From JBDHXE01 sp039810525 (lineage in GTDB: Bacteria; Bacteroidota; Ignavibacteria; Kapaibacteriales; UBA2268), in contig JBDHXE010000130.1 in assembly GCA_039810525.1 (NCBI GenBank), forward strand, positions 1-7,111: a DNA stretch of 7,111 nucleotides, written 5' to 3'. Below the pieces are notes generated by a model. The model was not told the origin of the DNA, did no database searches, and saw only the letters and a program-made list of their open reading frames with translations. Shown here piece by piece: positions 7,109-7,111 of the stretch (its first letter is position 1; each line of letters opens with the position of its first letter). The position numbers were made by a program, and so were the translations under genes.

Positions 7109-7111
7109 CCA

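Overview
The window is AT-rich and carries three protein-coding units, all on the + strand. Three traits point to the Bacteroidota/Chlorobiota side of the tree, most likely an Ignavibacteria- or Kapabacteria-type bacterium. These are a giant secreted protein ending in a type IX secretion system (T9SS) C-terminal sorting domain, an outer-membrane protein with two OmpA-type modules, and a leftover T9SS sorting tail downstream. The lineage is inferred from family knowledge; no search was run.

Layout: (1) 1-534 is the 3' part of a gene cut by the left edge. It probably encodes the C-terminal helical part of an M3-like zinc metallopeptidase and contains a striking in-frame (AT)15 microsatellite at 161-190. 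(2) 535-614 is a short AT-rich spacer with a good Shine-Dalgarno (SD) site and a possible Bacteroidetes-type -7 box. (3) 615-2768 encodes a 717-residue outer-membrane protein: signal peptide, beta-barrel-like N-terminus, and two OmpA-like domains. (4) A gene for a very large vWA protein follows after 8 bases. Its natural start is at 2777, with a signal peptide, but an in-frame TAG at 2912-2914 cuts the reading frame, which then runs open from 2915 to 6862. The large part holds a vWA domain with a complete-looking MIDAS, Ig-like domains, a Kre9/Knh1-like domain with two 60-residue propeller-type repeats inserted into it, a run of choice-of-anchor/ASPM-like Ig domains, a cohesin-like domain and a T9SS sorting domain. 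(5) 6863-7111 has no intact gene. It holds an SD-like motif without a start codon, the orphan tail of another T9SS cargo gene (6967-7050) and a hairpin with a T-rich tail.

Genes 2 and 3 look like a two-gene operon that places an OmpA-type envelope protein beside a T9SS-exported surface protein. Their joint function is unknown. As written in this sequence the vWA protein could not be exported, because its signal peptide is separated from the rest by the amber codon. This is therefore a nonsense mutation, a sequencing error, or a readthrough/recoding case. The most notable observations are the coding dinucleotide microsatellite (possible phase variation), the amber break, the propeller repeats nested inside an Ig-like domain, and the T9SS tail remnant that suggests a lost third gene.
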